From positions 2,654,001-2,718,000 of the forward strand of contig JAMWFC010000113.1 in the NCBI GenBank assembly GCA_027475525.1: 64,000 bases of DNA. Reading direction: 5' to 3'. Each line of letters opens with the position of its first letter. The stretch's first letter is position 1. Positions 1-11,076 of the stretch are shown in pieces. The DNA comes from Macrolepiota albuminosa (Eukaryota; Basidiomycota; Agaricomycetes; Agaricales; Agaricaceae). The position numbers and the translations under genes are program-made. The notes under the pieces are model-generated. The model was not told the DNA's origin, made no database searches, and was given only the letters and a program-made list of their open reading frames with translations.

Positions 1-436
1 CCGACTGGCCGCTTCCGCAATATCCTTGCTGAGCGGCCACCAAAGGCTCTTTGCACGCGACACACGACGCTGCCCTGTTGCATAAGGCCGCTTGGCGTCT
101 ATGTAGATGGGATAGATGCACGTCCATCTGTGCGAGTCGATTGTTTCTTTTTTTAATCTCGCATTAAAAAGTCAAAGGCACACACGCTTTGTAGGGAGTG
201 ATGTCGAGAGTCGAGCTGGTCTCTGGACGATTTGCGCCTGAGGCTGTGGGCCTGGACTGTACCTTGGAAGAGGGCGGCGAAGCAGGGCCGGCTTGCGGCT
301 CGAACTCGTCGTCCGAGATGTGCAGCTCCTCGATAAGAGGCCCACGGGTGCCAGTGTTGGGGAGAACATGAGAAGGAAGAGGGAGTATGGTGTCGTCGTC
401 GAACTCGTCCTCGACAATAGGTGCTCTGCGAGACAT
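1..436 (-). CDS. SEC65: Signal recognition particle subunit SRP19/Sec65 (3' end outside window)
   Basis: SRP19 binds the signal recognition particle RNA and allows SRP54 to join, so it acts in co-translational targeting to the endoplasmic reticulum. The start is the ATG whose complement is at 434-436; it opens with MSRRAPIVEDEFDDDT and a proline-rich acidic leader typical of fungal Sec65. One intron (128-185, GT...CAG) separates DITPYKA from WTCIYPIYIDAKRPY. The second exon continues with TGQRRVSRAKSLWWPLSKDIA, the SRP19 RNA-binding core, and runs off the left edge. The family normally goes on for about 100 more residues, so the C-terminal part is missing only because of the window limit. It is head to head with the next gene over about 210 bp. 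Confidence 0.9.
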
Positions 437-650
437 GGCTGTTGGACAGAGGGAGTAGTGATCGTTTGTCCCGTACGTCTGAGTGGAGATAGGTGATTGG
501 CTTTTCCCACGTGTCTCTGTTCTCCGCACTCACCACGTTCATGTCCTACAGATGATTTTCCACTCGTCAGGTCTGACAACGACGATATGTTTGTGCGTTC
601 AGTGCGCATAAAGTGTTGATGCTCTCTTACGAGTCTCGAATAGAACTTTC
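437..650. promoter_or_regulatory. Shared divergent promoter region, SEC65 / JTB-like
   Basis: This 214-bp gap lies between two start codons that point away from each other, so it must hold both promoters. No clear TATA box is seen. A CACGTG hexamer sits at about 508-513. Confidence 0.4.
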
Positions 651-1222
651 ATGTCTCTTTTCTCATTTGTATTAGCCGTTCATGACCACACGAACCCACC
701 CGCGAATGATACACAAACAGCACTTACCTGTACACCATTCCATGAATGCGAGCCCTGTCCAAAGTCCCAAGTATGTTCTGCTTTCTTAGTTGTACAGATC
801 TAGAACCTATTTCCCACCAGCTTTCAGAACCATATTGCCAACCCTTTGGTAATAGACAGCTCATGCACTGTTTCAATGCCACGTCCGCACGTCCTCCATC
901 TCACGGCCCCCCAAGCTCTAAGGGTGCACAAGCACTTCCAGGGAGCATCGGCTCGGATGTCACCATTGACCTCGATGCATTTAAAACGGAACATCCAGAA
1001 GGCGAAACACCCGCCTGGGGTTCCTGTGGTCGCATTGTAGCTCAGGAGCGTGCAGACTTCTTGGAGTTCGTGACATGCAATATCATATTTGCAGCCATCG
1101 CTCTGTTCGTGCTATTTGCACGTTCCAAGCGTCTCCGCCTGCTTCAGGCGAGGCAACTGGCTGCACGTATTGGGGTGGTTCGTGGTACAGGGACAAGGTT
1201 GGGCAGAGGAGGTAGAGTTTAA
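651..1222 (+). CDS. JTB-like cysteine-rich single-pass membrane protein
   Basis: Two exons (651-770 and 821-1222, intron 50 nt) give a protein of about 173 residues. The upstream ATG at 651 is chosen because its frame joins exactly across the intron and adds the cysteine-rich part CTPFHECEPCPKSQ. Order: short hydrophobic N-terminus, a small ectodomain with CxxC-type cysteines (HECEPC, PYCQPFGN, LMHC), a second conserved stretch SCGRIVAQERADFLEF, one membrane helix (NIIFAAIALFVLFA) and a basic cytosolic tail RSKRLRLLQARQLAARIG. This order matches the JTB (jumping translocation breakpoint) family, known in animals as a small membrane protein linked to cytokinesis. The family assignment rests on architecture and the cysteine pattern, so the function in fungi is inferred. 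Confidence 0.72.
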
Positions 1223-2147
1223 TGGATTTTTGTTCGAGATGTTATTAATAGGTATGCTCCTGTGCCTTTGCCGCGTGCGGTTGTGTGGATTATAGTGTAT
1301 TAGTAGACTTGAGACTTGAGTACTGGGTACCTGCTTTGATATAAATGCCGCTTCCGAGCTACGATCCAGACTGTGCTATGCCAGGCTAACTTTGGAAGAA
1401 ATACAATCACCAGCTGGATTTGCGCCATTCCAAGGAGGACACTTATAAATGCGCTTCGCTCGCCATTGTTGCCGTGGTTTTTTTCCAAGGACAAACGCTG
1501 AGAAATGTAAGGGATACTCAAATCGCAATTCACATCGTAGTCGAAGCATGAGTGAGATACATTTCCTTGAAGTTTTATGCGAACAATAGTCCTTTAATTA
1601 TAACCAAGAGGTACGAGCCGGTCCTCGGGATTCTCTGCATAATCTCCCCTGCTTGTCAGCCGTGGGATAAGGATGAACATATATAACCAGATTTAAATTC
1701 TGATCGCGGTCATCTTATTGTGACGTTCTTTCTTTGTGTTTCGACTCGCCCAAATGTCATTGTCATTTTTAGGGCTGTTCGTTGCATTGTAATTTTTTTT
1801 TTCGTGTGACAAGGTCTGGACAATGCTTGTTTTCTTGGACAACAACCACCGATGCATGGACCCTGGTGTGACCACACGTGGTGTTGATGATCTTGATTCC
1901 CAACGTATCCTTCCGAAGTGCCAGACATTCTCGACAAGCTTATCTTGGACTCTGGGACTCATCTTGGGGGAAATTGTGCTCTTGGAAAACTTTAGTGCTT
2001 CTCCAGCGCAAATCCTAGCTTTTTTCCCCTCAGGCACTACGCCCTCACGACCACGACTTGATACACGAGAAGACAATGACACAATGGGGCCAAGTACACA
2101 TGCCATTTATACCCCACAATACCTATGCGGACCGTAATTGCCCTGCA
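1223..2147. other. Intergenic region without a supported gene
   Basis: About 0.9 kb between the JTB-like gene and the chitinase promoter. Open frames overlap on both strands near 1690-2137, but neither shows a domain, a plausible splice pattern or a coding bias. Homopolymer A/T runs lie near 1794-1803. Confidence 0.5.
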
Positions 2148-2175
2148 TATAAATACGATCAACTCCTGCTATAAA
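2148..2175 (+). promoter_or_regulatory. Core promoter (TATA boxes) of the chitinase gene
   Basis: TATAAATA at 2148-2155 and TATAAA at 2170-2175 lie 80-107 bp before the start codon and are followed by a pyrimidine-rich leader (CCTCCTCTTTCGCCTCTCTC), the usual layout of a strongly expressed basidiomycete gene. Confidence 0.6.
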
Positions 2176-2254
2176 TTCATTTCATCATAAAAATTCCGAG
2201 CCCCTCCGCACCCATACCACCCCTCCTCTTTCGCCTCTCTCACTCACTCTCCGC

Positions 2255-3989
2255 ATGCACTCAAACATGCAGCTCTCCTTTTACTTGGCATTTGTGTTCT
2301 GTCTCTCCTTAGTGTCTGCGGCACCTTTTTGTGGGCTGGTACCCCCGAAACCGGCGCCGCACTCCACACAGATTGTGAATTCGACAGATGATGTCGTCGC
2401 AGCGATGTGGTGGCCTGCCTGGCGCAATGCACAACAACCTCCAAGCAACATCTCTTGGTCTAAGTATAATGTCGCGACGTATGCTTTTGCGTAAGTGTAA
2501 CCTTTTCAAGTGGCCTCAACATTTTGATCAACTGATCGTTTCTACGTAGTGTTCCTACAGAGAATGGTGTCCTATCAATGCCGGATGACACGGATAATGT
2601 AATCCTTCCACAGTTCGTCTCTCTAGCAAAAGAAAATGTACGTTCTATTTTGCTTAGTCAGGATACAATGTTCACACCAGATGACAGAATGTGAAAGCCC
2701 TTGTATCGATTGGCGGATATACGGGTTCACGTTTCTTCTCTGCACTTGTTAATCCTGACAATCGTACCAATTTCGTCAATACCTGCTACGAGTTCATGAT
2801 TAACAATAATCTTGACGGTCTGGATTTCGAGTACGCCATCTTCATCTCCAAGATTTATATATTTGGTTGATCCTCATCTTCACTTTTTGCAGTTGGGAAT
2901 ATCCAGGTGGTGGCGGAATGTCCTGCAACCTCGCGACTGGTGATGACTCAAACAATTTCTTCGCGTTTCTTCATGAGTTCCGCGAAAAGATTGGTTCGGA
3001 TAAAATGATCACCCTCGCAGTGCGAGCCACACCATTCACAGACACAGACGGTGACCTTTCTGATCTAGCTGAGGACGTTGACTACATTGGTGAGAATCTA
3101 TTCGACAGATATGCATCCCTTATTGACAATTCTTGGTATGGAATAGCTATCATGGACTACGATATCTGGGGTTCATGGTCTCCGACAACTGGACCGAATG
3201 CACCCCTTGATGATTCATGTGCAGCGACTAAAGCCGGATCTGCCACTTCTTCTATCCAGCAATGGACAGCTACCAATTTCCCTGCCAGTAAGGTCGGTCT
3301 CAGAGTCTGTCCAGTAATTATATATATTAAAATTCCGCGTGTTAAGATTGTGCTTGGCGTCCCGGCTTACGGTCACGGGTTTAATGTTTCATCTGCCACT
3401 GCATTGCTTGCAAACAACTCGATTGCGGTGTACTCTACCTTTACTGGTATTCCCTATGGCCCTAATGACGACCCTTCTGCCCCTCCCCAACGTGAGTTTC
3501 GATTCTTTCAGTGTCGGACGATGCACTGGTTCTAACCTAGTGTCTTCACAAACAGCGGATATCTGTGGTGACGTTTCAACTACACCCAGTGGCTTTTACT
3601 ACTTCGGACAGTTGATTTCCTCCGGTTTCCTTGATCAATCGGGTTCTCCTCTGCAAAACGTCTCTTATTACACTGATCCCTGCAGCCAAACAGTTCGTTC
3701 TCTATCTTATGACGCAACTTCGATGCTAATTCTCGTTCAATCTTCAGCCCTTTGTCTATAATGCTGATGCTTCTATTATGATCTCTTTCGATGATGCAAA
3801 AAGCTTTGGTGAATATATTGACTCCTTTACGCTTCGACCTTACTAAAGCCTTTTGCATAAGCTGCGAAGGGGCAATTCATCAATGACAAGGGCCTCAAAG
3901 GCTTCTCTATGTGGGATTCTACAGGAGACTACAACGACATTCTTTTAGACTCTATCAGCGATGCCATAGGTATCGAGACTTGTGATTGA
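2255..3989 (+). CDS. Secreted GH18 chitinase
   Basis: Glycoside hydrolase family 18 endochitinase that cuts beta-1,4-GlcNAc chains in the wall or in prey and substrate chitin. Eight exons join in frame (2255-2490, 2550-2637, 2688-2830, 2893-3292, 3347-3491, 3556-3692, 3748-3808, 3862-3989) to 445 residues. A signal peptide is clear at the N-terminus (FYLAFVFCLSLVSAAP). The substrate motif VKALVSIGGYTGS is followed by the catalytic motif DGLDFDWEYP, built across an intron, which contains the proton-donor Glu and the two Asp. Later parts (GIAIMDYDIWG, VLGVPAYGHGF, GLKGFSMWDSTGDYN) complete the TIM barrel. No carbohydrate-binding module is visible. The 54-nt intron at 3293-3346 is a multiple of three and stop-free, so a naive frame reads through it. 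The gene looks intact. Confidence 0.9.
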
Positions 3990-4261
3990 GCACTGGTGCT
4001 CAAAGAAGTCCTTAGACTCATACTCTCCTTATATTAACTGTATTTCTGAATGCTGAATGAGATATTCGTAACATTCACACTCCTCACTAATCAAGAATTC
4101 ATAATCGCCGCGTTTCGATGAGCCTAGTCATAACTTCTGTCTATGCTCAAACGGTTTGCCTGATCTTGTGAAATTTTGTCCAGATGAACGAGAACAGCGA
4201 GCTCGCTCCTGACTCATTCGGCAACTAATTGTGACACCCACCAATTCGCCGCGCGTTGAAC

Positions 4262-4295
4262 CACGTGATGAATACTCGTCTACTTAATATAAAAA
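4262..4295 (+). promoter_or_regulatory. E-box and TATA box of the F-box gene
   Basis: CACGTG at 4262-4267 and TATAAAAA at 4288-4295 lie 75-108 bp before the ATG chosen for the F-box protein. Confidence 0.5.
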
Positions 4296-4369
4296 GTCGC
4301 GCGTCTGCATCGTCTTTTCCCCAGTACTTATCTTTGAGTACATCTTTTCCTGTTCTTACTAGTGCCCCA

Positions 4370-6718
4370 ATGCCTGAACTGCGCGCTTCTGCCCGTTTGA
4401 GGAATAAAGCAACTTCCTCCATTGTTGTTGATCACTCCTCAACTTCAATGCCCCAAAAGGTTCAACGTAAACGACGCAAGGTCGTTGGGGCACTGAATGA
4501 ATTGAATACGAGATGCGAGGCGAGGACCAATAGAAGAGGTATTCAAGGAAAGTTAAAGCTGATCACTGAAATGCCTTTCGACATTCTCTGTGAAATATTC
4601 AGTTTTCTTGAACCAGTCGATCTCCTCCATTTGTCCGGAGCCAATAAAGTCTTTCGAGGAATGTTGTTGAATCGGCAAACGAATCACATTTGGAAAGGAG
4701 TAAGCAACTAGAGCAGTTGTTGCTAATTTATCTTTTATCTTCCTCTCAGGCATTTATGAACGTTGAACGAGACCCTCCACCACAAATACCAGAAGACATG
4801 ACGTACCCCAGCTACGCCTTGCTCTTGTATGGGACTTATTGCAATGCAAGTTTTGCTTGTTACCTCGTATCATCAACGCTCCTTTGTAACGTTTGAACCT
4901 CAGCATTGCGGTCAGGTGAAAACGTCATACGTTCATTGGGCTGCACGTTTACGACTTTGTGCCGCTTGCATCAAGGCAACGTGAGAAAAACACAACTCCC
5001 TCGAGGCTCGTCGGCTGATGTTACCTTCAACACCGGCAGGACCGTTTCAGCACTACGAGGTAGTCGGAAAAAGCTTCCAGATCTGTGCCCTTCGTGGTAT
5101 GTCAGCACACCGCTGAAATGTGCGTACATACATGGCCTTCTTCCTGTTTGACGGCTCTGACTTATCTTCCTGAAGTATATGCTACCCTCTATATGAAAGA
5201 AGACTATCAGAGGATCACCCAAGAGTTAGACAGACTCAAATATGATGAAAACTCGCTCAGCAAGTTCGTTGAAACACAGAAGAAGTTTCATGATAAACGT
5301 GTGAAGGTTGAAACGAATTGGTAGTGAATTACTTTGACTTGACTTATCCTTTTTTTTCAGCATGCCACACAATGCGAAAGATGGGTTCATGACATTAAAA
5401 TGAGGCGAGAAAATGAGATCAAAGACATCGTCTCCAAGAGAAAAGAGGCGTAAGTTTTTCTCTATCTTCTATTACGACGGCGTCATTTCAAATTGTTCAT
5501 AGTATATGCTTGAGGCTTCGCCAAGAAGGTTTCCTTTTCTTTGTACTATCCATGTATACAATTGACTGAAGGTGCCGCAGGTTGGAGCAATGAGCTAGAC
5601 TATCTCGAGTCATGGGGAATTGCCAAAATACCCGAAGTTAAAAAAGCACAGGAATTGACCGAGAAGAGTAAGTTCATACTTGAGGTTTCATCTCTCCATG
5701 ACGCCACTGGGTACTTAAGCATGTCACAAGTCTGGTCCACAATCCATCCTCGCATAATCACCTACTTGGAGGATGTCCGTTTGAAACGCCTTGAAGGGCA
5801 ACGCCAAAGTGTCATTCAAACACGTATGATGCTCCTGATGCCCCTGTACAAAGAATTCTTGAAGACATTGCCACACATTTCCTGTGTTCCTGGGTTTCCA
5901 GACCTATGTGCGGAGGAGCCATTCCGATCGCTGATCTTCTCCACTCCCATTGATACGACGCTGGAGCCAGTAGATTTCGTAGCCCATAAGGAGGATATTG
6001 CCAGAGCTTGTGAGGCTCGGTCCGAGTCACAAAAGCGGCTTTTGGAAGTTTTGCTTCCTCCGGACTATCCTTCTTTGGACCTTGCTATGGCGTTGTTCAG
6101 CTGCCGATGGTGTGGAAAATTAACGTCTTATCCTGACGTATTGCAACATCACTGCCTGATTGAATCCCACAATAATTTCAAACCAAGTGGCGACAATGCT
6201 GAATTGTATAAATTTGCCCTGGACCACAGACCATGGGACTGCCATGAAACATACGATGAGGCAGAATATGCACTGTTATTCCGACGACCCTGGAACTTTG
6301 GTGGGTTACAAGTCAAGTACGATGAAGAGGCAGCTGGTCACGCAAAGGCAATAATTGAACTATGTGGAGTAGACCCACATGTTGTATCCAAGAAAGCAAT
6401 GGATGAACTCGAAGTGAGAATTGAGTGTCTGCGTTGTGGACAGGGAAAGCGCGGTCGGACTGGACGACTTGCTATGGCTTGGTCAGTGGCGGTATGTTAT
6501 GCTATTTTCTTGATTTTGAAACTATAAATTTACCGAGGCACATCCTCTGAATCCAGGTTACTCACGAGTTGGGAACACACCTTCAGGATGAAGAAGATTT
6601 AGAATGGGACGGGCCTCGGTGGAAACTCTTGGATGCGGAGGATCTCAAGATGGCAAAGTCCAAGGAACTGCGAGGTCCACAGTACCCAGTCAGAATCCCA
6701 CGGCGAACCATGGCATAG
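4370..6718 (+). CDS. F-box domain protein
   Basis: Nine exons join in frame to about 636 residues (4370-4699, 4750-4845, 4904-4980, 5040-5119, 5176-5306, 5361-5449, 5503-5528, 5572-6491, 6557-6718). The start MPELRASARLRNK follows a good TATA box; an upstream in-frame ATG at 4268 is less likely because it lies before that box. The F-box is near residues 60-105 (ITEMPFDILCEIFSFLEPVDLLHLS), preceded by a basic KRKRRKVVG stretch. The rest resembles the large expanded F-box family of mushrooms, with paired cysteines (CGQ, CAACI, CRWCGK, CLRCG). Such proteins recruit targets to SCF ubiquitin ligases through Skp1. The second intron (4846-4903) has a GC donor, and the donor at 5307 is weak. The target is unknown. 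Confidence 0.82.
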
Positions 6719-7080
6719 CTGAGCCCAGTGAAGGTACTACCATTATATTGAGAAAGCTAAGTGACGGGATGTATATACCATACCTAAATTAAATTCTGTC
6801 TTGAGGAAACCTCGAGAGTCAGATATACCTATATTTATTGTGGGACGGGCGTCACTGAATAATAACGTCGACCTTCGACTTCATCCTTGTCAACTTCATT
6901 CGCGTATATCGTAATCTGATTGGTCATTGTGGATAATCTATTTGCGGTGCTCAAATCTCGCATGAAAAATGTCTTGCTTCCGCATGTACATCAGATTTCT
7001 GTGGGAAAGGGTACCCTATTTAAAGATCTATCGTCTATGGATGAGAAACTACAAGCCACTCAAGATGCCGGAGTTCCTCC
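6719..7080. other. Intergenic, kinase promoter
   Basis: About 360 bp with an inverted CCAAT (GATTGGTCA near 6918) and a TATTTAAA sequence near 7016 about 65 bp before the kinase start. No gene is seen. Confidence 0.4.
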
Positions 7081-9469
7081 ATGTCTTCAAAACACATCTA
7101 TCATTCTGCGGACGGTTTAGTCCTCAAGGCTCTCAGAGGAGCTGTAGCCCTCAATCCAGCACTCAAGTTGTAAGTAGTCTGCTTTAATTCCAAAATCAGC
7201 GTGCTACACTCACTGCTGTAATCAGACACGCAGCTTCCAAGTCAGTGTATGTATCTGATGAGATTTGCATCCACACGGATACGGAATGCAACGCACTTTC
7301 CAGCGTTGCTGTCATTACAGGTGGCGGAGCAGGACACGAACCTGCTCATGTAGGATACGCCGGTCGGGGGATGCTTTCGGCATGTGTCTCAGGCGACATA
7401 TTTGCCAGCCCCAGTGCAAAACAAATTCTACAGACCATATACCTGGCTTCTTCCTCTGGGGCCGCTCTGTCTGAGGTCGACCAAGCCATCCAAGTACATC
7501 AGTGGAAGGATGTACTGGTGATTATAAACAACTATACCGGAGACCGTTTAAATTTCGGGCTTGCCATAGAAAAGGCTCTGGCCTCTGGCCGCATTAAAGT
7601 TGAAAGTGTCGTCGTGGCCGATGATGTTTCACTTCTTCAGCCAGCCTTTGATTCTACGTCGCATGCTCGAAAGAGCCTGGTTGGTGCCCGAGGCCTCGCA
7701 GGCAACATACTTGTGTGCAAGATATTAGGCGCCTTTGCTCACAGAGGTGCGGACTTGACTCGTGTCAAATTACTCGGCGATGTAGTGGTGCATAACTTAG
7801 CAAGTGTCGGCGTTGGATTGGGCCATTGTCATGTTCCTGGTCGAGGACCGAACTTGGATAGTGCTGTGGTGATAGCAGAGGAGGAGTGCGAGATAGGCCT
7901 TGGGCTTCATAATGAGCCTGGAGCAGTACGAAAGAAGATGGATGCACCGGATAAACTTGTTGCGGAAATGCTTGGCCTCATTATGCGTTCAAGGCAGGGG
8001 ACCGGAGAGGACTTCCTGCTGCACCGGATAAACTTGTTGCGGAAATGCTTGGCCTCATTATGCGTTCAAGGCAGGGGACCGGAGAGGACTTCCTGCAGTC
8101 GGTTCTGGTGACACGGGAAGAAATCTGACCGATGACGTCGTATTGTTCATCAATAATCTCGGTGGTATGTCTCAACTGGAACTAGCTGCTGTGTTGGATG
8201 AGGTCCTTTGTCAATTGGGTGAGTATCAATCCAAATACATTTGTGTCTACATCTGCACATTCCGGTGTCCTCAGCTTGGGTTGGCATTGTTCCGATACGC
8301 GTCTATTCTTCTGCTTATATGACTTCACTCAATGCTCCTGGATTCTCGATCTCCATACTCAATGTATCGAAGATCCAACAAGGACTTAATGCGTCCGCGA
8401 ATTGGAATACTTCGGTCAGCGTCCTTCAGCTTCTTGATGACCCAACGGATGCCGTTTCATGGCTCGGTGTTCGTAGTTGGCCAACAAAAATGCACACCCA
8501 AGAGGTCGAGAAGATGACCCAACGGATGCCGTTTCATGGCTCGGTGTTCGTAGTTGGCCAACAAAAATGCACACCCAAGAGGTCGAGAATCGAGTCTTCC
8601 GCCAAACACTGCACCACTTCTACCTACAGTATCGCCGAGGGTCACAAAACAGTTGACAGGTTTATCTGAAAGAATAGAACGCGGTATTAGATCTGCATGT
8701 GAAACGGTTCTACTCCACCAGGAGGCCATAACTGAATTTGATACCATCTTGGGAGACGGTGACTGTGGAGAAACTTTGAAACGGTTCTACTCCACCAGGA
8801 GGCCATAACTGAATTTGATACCATCTTGGGAGACGGTGACTGTGGAGAAACTTTCGCCGCCGGTGCTAAAGGTAGGGTCTTTTTATGGATATTAAGATAG
8901 AGATCGCTCATATATCATCTCCCCAGCTATCTTGGCTATTCTTGACGAAGGAAATATCGATCTATCTTGCATCTCGGGTTTTGAACTGGTCAAATTTGTT
9001 GCGGACGTGCTCGAAGATCGAATGGGAGGAACCATAGGCGCTTGTGAGCTCTTGTCACCTTTGGTCGCCTTTCTGAATGTCCTTATCGCTAGAAGTGTTT
9101 GCGATCTTCTTTACAGCAGTGTCTACCTCACTCAAGGACTTGAAAGACGCACCCACCACTCGGAATGGGCAAGTGCACTTGTTATGGGACTGAATGCTCT
9201 CGAGAAATATACACCAGCACAACCAGGCGACAGAACCGTAATTGACGCCTTACGTCCATTTGCGAAAGCATTTCCACGGAAGGAAATACCCTTGAACAGG
9301 CGGTGGACGCAGCGAAGGAGGGTGCGAATAGCACTCGGTATATGCCAGCAGTCTAGGGAGGGCTGCATACGTCATGATTCCAAGTGACTTGGAGAACTTA
9401 CCACCTGATCCTGGTGCATGGGGTGTCGTGGCTATCCTTGAGGGTCTTTGCAGTGGCTTACGTGGGTGA
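7081..9469 (+). CDS. DAK1: Dihydroxyacetone kinase (DAK), reading frame broken
   Basis: ATP-dependent dihydroxyacetone/glyceraldehyde kinase of glycerol metabolism; it detoxifies dihydroxyacetone. The start MSSKHIYHSADGLVLKALRG is the usual DAK N-terminus. Exon 1 (7081-7169) joins exon 2 at 7226 (LHAASKSVYVSDE). The K domain has GGGAGHEPAHVGYAGRGML and the substrate-loop region NYTGDRLNFGLA, followed by VPGRGPN. The catalytic and L-domain parts appear as FINNLGGMSQLEL, SAYMTSLNAPGFS, ITEFDTILGDGDCGETFAAG, GTIGA and NTLEQAVDAAKEGANSTRYMPA, then GAWGVVAILEGL. Three 77-bp tandem duplications interrupt it. Extra one-base shifts are needed near 8090, near 8585, near 9283 and near 9350. It is either a pseudogene or a normal gene damaged by assembly and sequence errors; the dense family match favours errors. 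Confidence 0.8.
7943..8096. repeat. Exact 77-bp tandem duplication in DAK
   Basis: Two adjacent identical 77-bp copies (7943-8019, 8020-8096). The unit is not a multiple of three and shifts the kinase frame after the AEMLGLIM part. See the general finding on 77-bp joints. Confidence 0.95.
8436..8589. repeat. Exact 77-bp tandem duplication in DAK (second)
   Basis: Adjacent identical copies 8436-8512 and 8513-8589, covering the DDPTDAVSWLGVRSWP part of the kinase. The frame is shifted between this part and the RESSLPP linker downstream. Confidence 0.95.
8700..8854. repeat. 77-bp tandem duplication in DAK (third)
   Basis: Period 77 with 78 matching pairs (8700-8777 against 8777-8854). Reading only one copy gives the uninterrupted family motif ending ILGDGDCGETFAAG, so the second copy is surplus. 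Confidence 0.95.
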
Positions 9470-9556
9470 TTCCGATTTACGTAGTTGGCGTAGCCATAAA
9501 TCTCTCTTTTTCTCGAGCCAGCCTTCAGAATACGTTTTTTTATCATGCATGCATCT

Positions 9557-10839
9557 TTAATCTCGCTTGCACCATTCCGGACATCCTTGAAGGTATTCCA
9601 GACTCTCCATTTTCTTCAATATATCATCTCTTCTAGACCGTTCCAGTTCCCATTCTCCAAGTATCTTTCCATACTTCATTGCACCTTCGGCATCACCAAG
9701 CGCCAGATATGCTCTCACAATCGCGCGCAGATGGTGTTTATATGCATATGACGCCTCCAGGCCCTCCTTCTCGATGACGCTGATCCAGCGTAAGCTGATC
9801 TTAATTGTGTGGTCGTCCACGAGTAGCGGGTTTGCGAGCCACGCGTCAAAGTCGGCGTCAATTCCATCAAGGCTCGCGCGTAGAGCGAGTCGACGAGCAT
9901 CGGATAGAAGTGTGGGTTGCAGGCAGGAACGGCAGGTGCAAGTAAACCCATACGACGCAAGATAAGCTTGGCGAGAAGAAGCGGGTTCAAGAATAGTGCA
10001 GTAAGAAATGAAGATTTCTTCGCCAGATTTTATAGCGCGTGTGGCTCGGAGCTGGAAGGAGAAGGAGTCAATGTCAAAGAATCTTTCGGCAGAAGGACTG
10101 CAACTATGTGGAAGAAAAAGGAAGGCATGCATTAGTCAATGTAAAATAAAACATTCCATCATACCTATGATTGATACGGCTCATCGTCTTGCATACTGCA
10201 GCATATCCACCAGAATGAGGTTTTGGATCCATGACACCTGTCAGCTCAAACCCGTTGATCCCAATCACTCCCAAGATGAGTCCGCTTCCATCATCCTGGC
10301 CCCCTTTGGCCAAGCTCAAAAAGGCTGCCTGTTGATCAGGATTCAGGCGCTCAAAGCAGGGGCGGAGGTATGTCCTTTCCCAGTTGAGACATATTGCATC
10401 TCTGCGTGCATTTTCAGTGATCCCTTGAGATTCAAGTTTTGACGCAAAATGTGGCATTGGTATAGTCGTGGGTGTTACAGTGAGTGGTCGTTCAGTAAGA
10501 ATGTGGTCGCCCATTGCGAGATCTCGTGTTGCAAACATGCCTAGACCATGACTCGAGGGACCGATGCGGAAGCACACGTCCGAGGGAGAATGTAGGGGTT
10601 GAGGGAAACTAGGTATCGATAGTATGTCCTGGAGTACAGAACGGCGAATGAGGCAGTGAGTTGATGCTTCCAGCTCGTTGGACTCTGGGAGCGTAATATG
10701 AACCAAATCATTGTGCTTCCAATCCTCAAGATCCGCGTTGTCATCTATAGGGTTGGTGTTTTATTCAAAGAAAGTCGTATCCAAGCAGTTCCTAACCTTC
10801 AATTGCTACATGATACAAGTTGCCATCTGTACATCCCAT
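9557..10839 (-). CDS. SET-domain protein (SMYD-like methyltransferase fold)
   Basis: Three exons on the minus strand (10839-10797, 10744-10165, 10103-9557) join in frame to 389 residues. The first exon is only 14 codons and starts MGCTDGNLYHVAIE; it is accepted because its donor (GTTAGG) and the acceptor CTATAG join in frame. The SET core starts near residue 65 with SSHGLGMFATRDLAMGD, goes on to the cofactor pocket SRINHSCSPSAE (split by the second intron) and SGEEIFISYC, and ends in a post-SET cysteine cluster FTCTCRSC. A C-terminal helical part follows. Such proteins are lysine methyltransferases of histones or cytosolic proteins; the substrate is not predictable. A zinc MYND finger is not evident. 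Confidence 0.82.
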
Positions 10840-11076
10840 CGCCTCTCTGTATATTGAGTTCAATTATTATATTTTTAAAGAAGAATTGCGACCTTGAAGC
10901 TCAGTGGAAGGGGAGTTGGACTTTGCAACTATGCCGAAGCGATAAGATAAGATCCACCCATTGGGTTACCTTGAAGCTCAGTGGAAGGGGAGTTGGACTT
11001 TGCAACTATGCCGAAGCGATAAGATAAGATCCACCCATTGGGTTTCAATACTTGGCGGAGTGCTGCGGACACAATT
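10840..11076. promoter_or_regulatory. Divergent promoter region SET / SWC5, inflated by a duplication
   Basis: The gap between the SET start and the SWC5 start is 237 bp, but two thirds of it is a 77-bp sequence written twice. The true gap is probably about 160 bp. Confidence 0.5.
10891..11044. repeat. Exact 77-bp tandem duplication in a promoter
   Basis: Identical adjacent copies 10891-10967 and 10968-11044, unrelated in sequence to the other 77-bp duplications. Confidence 0.95.

Noticed and set aside
1693..2137. Overlapping open frames on both strands before the chitinase
   Set aside because: They overlap head-on, have no domain, and the region is the chitinase promoter with TATA boxes.
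7943..8096. 77-bp duplications as target-site duplications of a mobile element
   Set aside because: The copies are directly adjacent with nothing inserted, and no element makes fixed 77-bp target duplications.
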